Under the pieces are notes generated by a model. It had not been told where the DNA came from. It worked only from the letters and a program-made list of their open reading frames with translations, and did no database searches. From the NCBI RefSeq assembly GCF_932526225.1, contig NC_064040.1, forward strand, positions 11,324,856 to 11,384,855: a DNA stretch of 60,000 nucleotides, read 5' to 3'. The stretch is from Nematostella vectensis (Eukaryota; Cnidaria; Anthozoa; Actiniaria; Edwardsiidae). Both the position numbers and the translations under genes were made by a program. Position 1 is the first letter of the stretch; each line of letters opens with the position of its first letter. This document shows positions 46,501 to 58,500 of this stretch, piece after piece.

Positions 46501-49500
46501 TCGTCATGTGTTTTGTGCCTGTCGGTTAAGTCGTCATGTGTTTTTAGCCTGTCTGTAAAAGTCGTCATATGTATTGGGCCGTCGGCAAAAGTCTACATGT
46601 GTTTTGAACCTGTCGCTTAAAGTTTTCATCTTTTTGAGCCTATCGGTAAAGTCGTCATTAGTTTTGAGCTTGTCGGTAAAACTCGTGATTTGTTTTAAGA
46701 CTGTGGGTTAAAGTCGTCATATTATTTGAGCATGTCGGTAAAGTCGTCATTAGTTTTGAGCTTGTCGGTAAAACTCGTCATTTGTTTTAAGACTGTGGGT
46801 TAAAGTCGTCATATTATTTGAGCATGTCGGTAAAGTCGTCATTAGTTTTGAGCTTGTCGGTGAAACTCGTCATTTGTTATAAGACTGTGGGTTAAAGTCG
46901 TCATATTATTTGAGCATGTCGGTAAAGTCGTCATTAGTTTTGAGCTTGTCGGTAAAACTCGTCATTTGTTATAAGACTGTGGGTTAAAGTCGTCATATTA
47001 TTTGAGCATGTCGGCAAAAGTCTACATGTGTTTTGAACCTGTCGCTTTAAGTTTTCATCTTTTTGAGCCTATCGGTAAAGTCGTCATTAGTTTTGAGCTT
47101 GTCGGTAAAACTCGTGATTTGTTTTAAGACTGTGGGTGAGAGTCGTCATATTATTTGAGCATGTCGGTAAAGTCGTCATTAGTTTTGAGCTTGTCGGTAA
47201 AACTCGTCATTTGTTATAAGACTGTGGGTTGAAGCATGTCGGTAAAGTCATGTGTTTTGGGGCTGTCATTAAATGTCGTCTTGTTTTTATTATGTGTACA
47301 GAATCAGCAAGTAGTATTCACGCAAGCCCTCGATGAAGGACCTGTCAATGACCAGCGGTTAAACGTGTCATTGTCATGCCCGGAGCTCAGTGTCATGCTC
47401 AGGTACGCGATACACATAGTTGCAAAACAACAATAACAGTGGACAAGACTCTGGTAGATTGACAGTTAAACAGCACACTGGACAAATAAATATAGATAGA
47501 ACATAAACTGTAACAAATTATCAGCATTTCTAAAATCCCTTGTCAATTGACTTCATTTTGCTGGTACAGACCACCTGTGTTGAAAAAATGGCGGAAAATT
47601 GCACTTGAGCGTTATTCGGAGAATTGTCATTCTCTTCGGACAAATGTTATATTCCCAAAATAAAAAGTAAAAAAATGAAAAATTAACTTTGGAAGATAAC
47701 TCTATGTCACAAAACTGGTAAAGCACGGCTAGATATGGGGACCTGTTATAGCTCACAATCCATAAGGAAGTCACCAATTGTGAATAATTGTGGCTCGAAT
47801 AAGATCTTTTCAGCTGAAGGATCAAAGCTTTCAGAAAAAAAAACAACTCCTATAAAATCGGACAATTCCCTCAGGTTCCCCATCCCTGATCTGCGTCCGG
47901 TGGTGGAGCGTCGACCCTGGTGGAAGCAGGCTGTCCGGGACGAGTCCCTCTTGCTGGTGTTCTCGGCGTTCAAGTTTAACACTGTGGTGTGTTCGGCGGA
48001 CCCAGCAGCCAGCTATGAACTACGATTCCAACAAATGGACGGTGTGTACTGCTTTTAAGGCTCGATTACCAGCCGTTTCTAGGGGCATGCAGTATGTGAC
48101 CAAACCATGTACATTAGTGGGGCGGAGGATCTTTTAAGATCTGCAACGCCCTAGCTCGACTGGAAATAGAGGCTAACTGTTTATAGTTCTAAGATGTTAC
48201 TGAACTCATGATTTTCCATCCAAAACTGCTGTTGACTGCTTTTTCATTTTTTGAAAATGTGTCTTGTAGATGGTGAGGTTCGAAATTAAAGCTTTGTTTT
48301 CTGTATGGCGTTTTGTTACTCAAACCAACATTTAAGCCAGGCGCGCACCCAGGATTGGCTGAGGGTGGGGGGTGCGCCGTCACAGGTATCATATGAAAAA
48401 ATCACAGTATTTAAATTTTCCTTTTTGTCAAGCAAAACAGCTTAGCTTTTTCGCAATACAACGTATTTGAATGTGCTCGGTCTGATTGGTGGCTTTGCTC
48501 TATCGTTTGTCTCATAGGCTACTACAAGGAGAGCGCAGGTGCGACCCCAATACCCGTCATGCACTCCAGTCCCCTAGCTACCGACAACGAAAACAGCAAC
48601 GGCGGTTTCGATTGGCCGAGGTATATTATGCGAGCGACCGAAGATAACAACAAGGAAAAGGAGCTCAGTGGTTTTCGCTATTCCATCTGCTAGATACCCT
48701 AGAAGCGCAAGCCTGAGCTTACTCCCACAGTAGGAGATCTTTAGAGAGGTCTCAGAGCTCGATCTCAGGCTCAATACAGAAACATTTAGAAAATATTGGG
48801 GGGCACAGCCATGCCCCTAATGGCCATTATCTTATAAAAATAATAATGGAAGGACACGTGCCCCCAGTGCCCCACCCCCTGCTACGGCTCTGGATATGGA
48901 TACCATCAGTACATGTAAACCCAGGGATTCATATAGCTTTATATTTTTTGTTGATATCTATATTATATTAGGTAATCATCTCCAGATGCCATGTCGTATC
49001 CCCTAGAACGAATATCATCTCTATGTTATTCACTATATATGTCTGTATATTCTTCACAGTCTAGGAGAGATTCACTCGGGAAAACTCTCCTCTAAGCTGG
49101 CTAGGGGCTAATCCCCATATTACTTTTATCCTTTATGAATCTGTCTTGTTTTCTAGCTTTGTCATCACCTCAGACCCAGTAGTACCCCCTAAGAAGATCT
49201 ATCATTCAGGAGCAATCCTTCCTCTCGGCTCACTAGAAGCATACTACCTTATTGATTTTAAGCCTTGTTTTCGTCTTGTTTTACCAACCAGGGTCGTATC
49301 TGTCTTGTTTTGTAGCTTTGTCGTCACCTCAAACCCAGTAGTATCAATTAAGGAGGTTCTATTAGGGGAATTCCTTCCTCTCAGCTTACTAGAAGCATAC
49401 CACCTTTAACCCTTGTATTTGTCTTGTGTTACCGCCAGAGTTTCCATCACCACGCACCCCGTAGTAACCCTATCCGTCCTAGAGGAGGTCCACTCGGAGG

Positions 49501-52500
49501 AGAACTCACCTCTCATCTCACTAAAAGCATACCTTTTAAACCCTTTTGTTTGGTTTGTATAATCGCCAGGGTTGTCATCACCACGCAGCCGTTAGTGCCC
49601 CTATCCGTCCTAGAGGAGGTCCACTCGGGGGAGAACTCACCTCTCAGCTCACTAGAAGCATACCCCGTTATAAAAAACAAACCGTCTCCTTTCTCCTCGA
49701 AGCCGGTCATGTTTGAAGCAGAGGAGGTAGGTGCACTATTTACAGTATTTTTTCATAAAAATACAACGATGCTTATCAAGCGTAAGGCGAGGCGTTTCCA
49801 CACATGTTCATATAAATATTTTTCGTTATTTGAATTTTCTGTATTTTATATCTTTTGTGTCTTCTTGTGTCTACAACTTGGCTTTTTCTACAAAATATTA
49901 TGTCAGACAATTTGTAGTACAAAACATCCCCTAAAATCGTATTTTTGTCATAGCTGGTGCTTCCTGGAAACCAGGAAGACATGCATAATTTCCAGCAAGA
50001 CACCATCGCCACCTCACAGTGCCGGATTGAGTTCACCCTGCCTCGACTGGACATTAACCTGCACACCAAAGACCTCTTTGAGAAGATTTATAATAGGTAG
50101 TGTTTCACATAAAAAAACATCAACCTGTGCAGTAAGGTCTTGTTTCGGGAAGATGAAAAACAGGTATTAGTGTAATCATGGTATAGTACCATCGAGAGCT
50201 GCAAGATAGCCCAGTTGTACGGACAGAGCTCTTTATTGACTACCATCCAACGCTACTATACTGACCATATTATTTTAGCATTCTTGTTCATAGCCTCCTT
50301 ACTATTTAACGTCACTATTTTGAAACTATCGTCTTAACATCCTTGTTGATAGTCGATAGTCGTAGTTAGTAGCTAACTCTATGATCATCACTTAGTTATA
50401 GCCTTATGATCTCTCGTACCATCTAACACAACTATGCTAACTCTATTATCATAACTTAGTTATAGCCTTACACGATCCTCCATACCATCTAAAGCAACAG
50501 TGTTAACTCCGTGATCTTCTCCCGACTTTTTCAGGATCGCCAGTGACCTGTTACTATGGGAACCCGCGGCACCCTGCCCTGTAGACAGGCCCGACACATA
50601 TGGGACAAACATAACCACCGCCGGACTGGACCTAGCCAGTCAGCTTATCCATGCACAGGGTGGTGACAAGTTCGTCATGTGTCGCTCAGGGCTGCGTAGC
50701 TATGATGGTAGGTCTGATTTACTCTACTATTAATATAACCACCAACAGACCGGACTAAGCCAGTCACCTACTACCTCATGTCCATCCAAGACGGCGACAA
50801 GTTCGTCATGTGTCGCTCAGGGCTGCGTAGCTATGATGGTAGGTCTGATTTACTCTACTATTAATATAACCACCAACAGACCGGACTAAGCCGGTCACCT
50901 ACATCACGTCCGTCCAAGAGGGCGACAAATTCGTCGTGTCCCACAGTGCTGCGTAGCTATGATAGTAGGTCAGGTGTAATTGGATCCATATATCACCCGA
51001 TAACATCGCCTGGTTGATGGTAGGTCATTCGTGGCTCTATTGGATGTACCTCCCCCATGCTAGGGTTTCATGCCGTACGAAGCACACCAATAACATTTCA
51101 ATCGCGAGTTCCGCACATCGCATCGATACCTCTTCTTCTGTACGCTTTCAGTTCTCCACTGGGAAATGTTGAGCCTGTGATACAGTGCATGCCACTGTCG
51201 CTTGTTTAGCTAAAAAAATGTCAATCAACTCCTTAGTTATTGTTTACATCCGAAAATACATCGTTTTATTTGCGTGCTCCTGAGTCGGTTGCTATTGTTT
51301 ATTCATCGCGCCTATTACCTTAATTTTGTTTAATAGACTCCTCGTCAGACGACGAAGATAGCAGTAGCCTTACCTCCCCTGAGCACAGATATCGTCGAAC
51401 CAACTCGGACCATAACGGCCAAACATTGCTATCCATCACCCTCAACGTGTCCAGGGGAAGGCTAGCGCTCTTCCCGAACAGTGAGGTAGGTACCTTGATT
51501 TCCCATCTACGTAACATGATTATGGGTCTCTTGGAATCCTGTGAGTTTTGGGTTTGTTTCGTTTTATATTCTTATAAAAAAAATAACATTTTGTGTTATA
51601 TAATTGCTAATTGCTGTTGTGAAATAGCGTGTTCAGGAGCTATATAAAGGTTAGCCTGCATAGAAAGCGCTTCTTTGGAGTTTCAGCGGAAATGGAGACC
51701 GAGAATTTTGCCGCGGTAAAACACAATGAGAGGAATAAGGGTCGCATTCCCCATTCTTCGCGCGGCCATATTCGCTCGATTTTTTTTACATCGCTAGGTC
51801 TATATTTCCTCAAAAGCTCAAGCTATATTTCCTCAAATGTGTGTCCAATTTTGATTTAAAAATAGCTTTTGTGTTTTTGATTGGCGGAAAACAGTAGGCT
51901 GTCGAAGAGTTGAAAATCCGTTGTGAGAGTTCGCAGAATATTAAAAACCCCAGTAACGTTTTGATGCCCTCCACAGAAGATTACCCATAATTTGTCTTCC
52001 ACCATCACCATAATACACACTATAATAAATTCCCCTATTCTTCTCTAGAACCCATCTTGCAAAGATTCAAAGCACGATGCCCCGTCAACCAAGCAGGAAC
52101 CGTGTCTTGGCGAGATCATGGTGGAGCTGGATGACTTGTCCTTCTTCGCCGCCGCCTGTTACAAGGGCAACGTGGATCTCAGCTACATCTGTCTCCAGGC
52201 CAAGAAAGGCACGCTTTACCACGCCCCAATTGTCCCTAGCAACGCACACGTAGCCATGGAAACGGCCTTCTCAGGGGCGGAGCTCCAGTCTACAATGTAC
52301 CTGTCCGAGCACTGCGAGAGGCCTGCGAATGGAGACTCGGTCGAGCCCATGTTGTCACTGGCAGTCAAGTCCTTACTTGATCCTTCTAAAAATGTGAAGG
52401 CAAGTATCAGTCATATCTGAGTAATTTACGTCACAAAGTATAGAGACTCAGAGCTTTACTCGTCACTCGACCACGCAGCTCTGCGTGAGATGAGCCTCTT

Positions 52501-55500
52501 GAACCCAGTCGCACATTAATAGCTAAACTATAACCTGAATTAGCCTAAATGTTATGAGTCTATTTGTAATTCACAACTCGAGTTCTGCTGCCACAGTGAA
52601 GTTGAACAGCTGTATGATTGTTATGACATGTATAGGGACACGTTGGGAAGAAGACAGATATTAACAGCGCATCGTTTGAACGAGCTGTTATCCTTTATTA
52701 CCGCAGGAGATCTTATTTACCCTTGGGCTTCGGGACGCGACGATACGTCATCGGATTTTCCCGTCCAATCGGCTCTGGCTATCACAGGTAACGAGGCTTT
52801 ATCATGCAACGATTCTTCACTTGTACTGAGCATCAATTCTCCTCATTCTGTAATGTAATGCAGGTGTCTGATTACATGGATGTGGTGGATGAACCCGTTC
52901 TTGGTTTCGTGCCACCTGCTGTACTCACGGTACTACACACGCATGTCTGGAGTGGAGCTATTGATTACAGGTCAGTACAAATGGTTGGGCTACTCAACTA
53001 GCGTGAGCAGGTATGGAAACAGTCCCTGTATTATTGGGGATAATAACATATAGTTGACAAGACCCATAGTGCACTGTCTGTAACCATATTTGAAAATGCT
53101 TTCTCTAATTATATTTGCGTTTTTTGTATGCCTTTCCTTTTTTTGTTGTAAACCGAGCCAACAGTGGTGGGAGATTCTTTTTCTTGTCAGACCGATCCAC
53201 GTACCGCTACGAGTCCTGCTAACCTTCGGCTCATTCAGCGTGTCCAGTAACCTGACGATCGAGTCTTCCATTTCCCTGCTCAGGTGAGAAAAAACACGAT
53301 TGAGTCTTCCATCTTCCTGCTCAGGTGAGAAAAACACGATCGAGTCTTCCATCTTCCTGCTGAGGTGAGAATTAACACACGATCGAGTCTTCCATCTTCC
53401 TGATGAGGTGAGAACTAACACACGATCGAGTCTTCAATCTTCCTGCTGAGGTGAGAAATAACATACCATCGTGACTTCCATCTTCCTGCTGAGGTGAGAA
53501 ATAACACACGATGGAGTCTCCCACCTTCTTGCACAGGTGAGTAACAGCTTACGATCAAGTCTTCCACCTCCTTGCTCAGCTAAAGGACAAACCACGATCA
53601 TGCCTTCCATCTCCCTGCTCAGGAAGGGATAATAACAGGATCGCGTCTTCCATCTTCCTTTCAGCAGCCAACGACTTAACCCAGAGATAAGGAATTGCGG
53701 GCAGTACGAAAGCTATAATTCTCCTTTCACGGATGATTTCATTTCAACCCTATTTAATGCTTTTTTATCCTTTTCGTAGGTTTATCATCGACGACGCTGC
53801 CTTGCACTTATCTGATAAATGCAGCGGCCCCGCCAATTTACGAAGTAAGTCTCTGATTTCATGTTGATATTGTATTCAAGCAGTTCTACAATAACATTAG
53901 AAGACATGCTTGTAAGCTAAAATCCAAATTTACTCCTGCTGTGTGTTTTCTAGATTGGTGACTTCATAGCTCTCTATTGTTGTTTTAAGAGCATATGCGA
54001 ATGTCGAGCTTAAATCAGCCGTACAGCTAAATGTTTGATTAATTTTTTTACAGATTACGTATGCGTGATGGACATCGGATTATTCCAGCTCTCTCTTCTC
54101 ACTAGCGACGGCAGTGAACAGGTTGGTGATGACGTCCAGATTCTTTTACTTCCTGCATGTCATATAATGTTATTTTTTTACATATTGTTCATTTATCCTA
54201 AGGGCAGTGCCCCTCATAGGACCTCTTGTCCCGTTGCACCTTTTCCATTTGAACTAACTTCTTTGTTTTATATGTTTGGTATTGTATTAGTAGCTGTTGT
54301 TGTTGACTCAATAATTTTGAAAAAATAAAAAATAAAAGCGTAATTGTGATCATCACTCTTGCGCTGTTTTGGCTTGATTGAAGTCTACAGGAAAAAAAAA
54401 ATATATATATATATTGTACATATTTGTACCGTCAGAGAGGGGACGCACGAATCTGCTGTATGTATCAATCGCACTGGTATGGACTACGTGCGCAGCTTCT
54501 ATATTTACTTTCGATTAACAAGGCGTTTATGCGTTTCAGCACCCCAAGGTTGAACTGCGCATGTCCAGTAACACGCTGAATGTGCGCACGTGTTCAGACT
54601 CCTTCTCAGCCCTCCTCCGCCTTATCCAGTACATCGCCGCCGATGGAGACATGGTACCAAGTTACGAAACCGAGGAGCCGGACCCAGCCAGCGCGCCACC
54701 GGTAAGACTACGGTACAGGGATACCGTAAGTTTCTGTCGAAAATATTGTGAATGAGAGCTTATAGGTTCCGCGCCTGGTTTTCTGCGCAGACTCCAAGTC
54801 GTTGCCCCGCTGACCCGCCTGTTCAGCAAGGCGAAGTGGACGAGGGTCAAATGAGCTCGCTGATGCGGGAGGCCATGGCTGATGACGTCACTGCTGATAG
54901 TGGTGGCGAGAGTGACAAGGTAATCACATGGCCATATGTTTTTTGTCTTCTTGTATAGGTCAAAGTTATTTGGTCTACGCAATACTGAAAAGGATGGGGG
55001 ATAAATGGATAACAAATTATCGGGACATATTAGATAATCCTGCTTTAAATTTTGTCGTTTTTTTTTTCAACTCGCTCGGCTAACTCTTTATTAGGATAGT
55101 TCCTACCACATTTGGTAGTCTGTTTATTTGTCGCCCTTGAACAGTTTTTGTTAAAGTTTTCCTTGAAGGAATTCGTTTTCACTTTTTGGCTAGAGCGTTA
55201 CCTTTTGTGGTTCATTCAAATATTTTAAAATCTATTTTCTTTCGCCTAGGATGAGGATGATACGCCAGATATATCCCAAGAAGTATCACGCTCACCCAAG
55301 AGGGACCTATTTCTATTCCCGGACGATAAACCGGACAAGACGATTCAAGTACCAGACACATCTCGACAGACCAGTTGGCGAGAGGGAAAAGATGACGCTA
55401 GTGATGAGGAAAAGGACGAGAGTGATGATGATGATGATGAATTCTGTATCCTTGATCACCCTGATCGGGAGCCCGAGGTACGCTACATCTTCTTGAATAT

Positions 55501-58500
55501 TGTATTAGGAAGAGAGGGCGGTCACTTTACATGGAAAAGGAGGGGGGGAGGTTGAAAAAGGATCCCATAGAAAAGGAATGTGTTGCCTTGTTGTTATTTA
55601 TCATTGCTTTAATCAAAGATGGGGAATACCCATCTAAAGGCTGTCCGATTTATTCACCTGTAGTTCAGGGGTGTGTCTTTAGAAAACGCAGGGTGGGGTT
55701 CAGAGTAGTTATTCACTGACCACGTATAAACGTATAATTTCAAATCGGCATCCTTAGCTCTGTTGATAGCTCACTAGATCTATCTACGAACTTTGTTTAT
55801 CCAAATACACACATAAAATTTACCGTCTTCTTAACTACCAACAAAGTGGTCAGCCGGAGTCGACTTCATCTCGTCACATGACCAGGGTGGGTTTCGGACC
55901 CGTTGGACCCCCCTTTCTGGACACGCGGCTGTAGTTGTTCCATGCATTTTCCTATTAGCCTGTTTAACAAGCGGAAGGTACTTTGGAACGGGGGGGGGGG
56001 GGGGGGGGGGTGATTCGACCGTGCATGCCTTGGCCACTTCATTGGTCTTTGCGTGCGCTATCCTTCATATCCCCTTGTCTTTTATACGTTTTGATTATTA
56101 CGCTGACTATATTTTCATGTCACTGTTCCTTGCTAGGGGCTAACAGACGACGTCGTCATCAAGACCTTGGTACAGGACAAGATAGAGATTAGAGAGAACC
56201 ATTTTTCACTTACGGTAGGCTCTATACTGCGCTCTGCTTTGTTTACCACTGATATATCACAGCCGTTTGTAATCGCTCGCTCTTCAGTCTAATACAGTCT
56301 GAGAAACTCGCATTGCCTTATCCAGTCCCTTTAGTCACACCACTAACACAATGTTCAACCATATCTTGTATGGCCATCAGATCGGACGAAGTGACCAGCT
56401 ACGCGCACCTGACCACTACCCGCCCCCAGTGTTCCGCTACTCACTACGCGAGATGTCTGTCATATGGCACATGTACGGTGGGCGCGACCTGGGCAGCGGT
56501 CACCAAGAAGAAGAGAAAAAGAAAAAAAGGTAAAAGGCGACAGATCACGTGACTGTTTGGGTGACAAAAAACGTTTCAGCAAGTTTCTTTTTCAGCAGCA
56601 ATTTGGGTGATTAATTAGCTTTGAATTTGTCACTAAAAATCACGTTACTTTTTAGCATAAGTCCCGTATTCAGCGCCAACTGACTCAATATTCAGCAATA
56701 GTGATTATTACACGATTGACACGGTTTCCATTGTTTCTGTAGGGCTTTATTTCACGTACAAACCTCATTAATAGGCAAGTAGCTAAGAGCCCGGGGAGGG
56801 TTTTGATATTTAGCAGGGAAGAGCGGGGCTGATGAATTGAATTAGATTGCTCATTACAAATGCAAGGGATGTATATAGATATATCCCGGGGAAGCTCGTA
56901 TACACCCCTTGCATTTATAATGAGCAATTAAATAAATTCACTGCCTGCACTCTACCATATGGCACTTCGTGGTTGTTCCAATGATGGTTCCGACAAGATC
57001 GAAATCCGGAAGAAACTGTTCGGCTTTCGAAAACGTATTCTCTGTCAGTTCGGACATGCCTTCGTCGCTCTCCATCTCAGAAAAATACGAGCGTTATGCA
57101 AACTAAAGGGTGCAACAAATCTCATTCAAACGCTTGTGAAATGTCATAAACTGGCCGCGAAGGGAATATTTGGTACAATTAAGATACCAAGGCCTTTGTT
57201 TTCAAGGATGAAATAGTTTTCGTGACTATTTAGCACATACCGATGTGGTTGATCGTTAATAGTTTTTTTGATTGCCGTAGAAATTGCAGAAATAACTTTT
57301 CTATATATATGCTAATGGCGTATGAATCCTCCACACCACTCTTTGTTTAATCAGGGTTCAATTTCAAAGATAAAGATTCTGAGACACATTTTTGCGTGGA
57401 AACCTTTGTCAATCTGTAATAAGTCAGTTAATTACCTCGAGCCTTTGGCAATAAGCGTATACATCCCTCGGCCTGCGGCCGGACAGACGGAGCTAATCTC
57501 CTCGTCGTTACTCGCTCCGCACAATAATGTATCACACAAAGCATCCATTTACACCGGTTATTTCAAGCTAGCAACTACTAGTAACGGTTTTTTTACCACT
57601 TTATAATTTCATTCGTTGTTGCGCAACAACGAATTCGGCTATATGTAATATTTTAAAAATCGCAAATCATTTCGCAACGTAAAATTAACTTCTTTTAGGA
57701 TCACATTCGCATCGGACCTGACATCACCGACCAGATCATCGCCCAGGCCCCCGCCCAGCCCATCTGTAACCGCGGCCACACGTGCACAAGGAGGACTGGG
57801 CCGGCAGATGAACGTCCTAATGGAGCTACATCTCAACAAGGTACATTGTATCCTGTTCACTTATATCTTATTTGTCTTTTAAAACGTTGTTACAGGGGTT
57901 GTAGAATAGCCTACCTGGATAAGACGGGTCCAAATTTCAATCTCTTTCACCCGTCTTTTAAACCTTCTACCTCGATGTTTTTTTTTCCGGACAAGGCGTT
58001 TTTGATATGGGAGTGAGGCTGTGGCTGGTTGGAGCTTAACAGGCTTCTTGAAACCTTTCAATCGTTTACGATGCTATAATTTGGTGAAAAAAAGTCACAC
58101 AAAAAGTTACAAACTGATGTAAAGAAAGTCTGACTTGTCACAGCGTTTTCGCATTTAAATCCACAGGATCCCCACCATCTGAAAGACGGCCCATTTATTT
58201 TCCATTGCTATTGCTATATATGACCGCATTTTTATTTATGATTATATTTCACGTTCTGTCGCATGGTTGGGGACCCGGTCTTTTTCGGCTTTGCCCCGGT
58301 GCAAACACCACTCAAGAGGACATCTTTTCATTCAGCGCTGTTTTCATCATGATTCGTGCTCTACCAAACAGAAAAAGCTGTGTGACACAAATCCTGTACA
58401 ATTCACAACGTTCTTTTGACATGGTAGAGTCCTTTTTTCGCCGCAGAAATCTTCGAGCATAGTTTTGTTCTAGAGAATATTTTCCTTTTCTACGGCATAT

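Noticed and set aside
49424-50170. 248-codon plus-strand frame as a separate gene
   Set aside because: It is read-through of ATG2 exons 17 and 18 in the wrong phase plus intron; spliced exons match ATG2.
52628-52858. 76-codon frame as ATG2 exon 22
   Set aside because: Phase-0 splicing at 52707 in another frame gives EILFTLGLRDATIRH, which matches the family; the longer frame does not.
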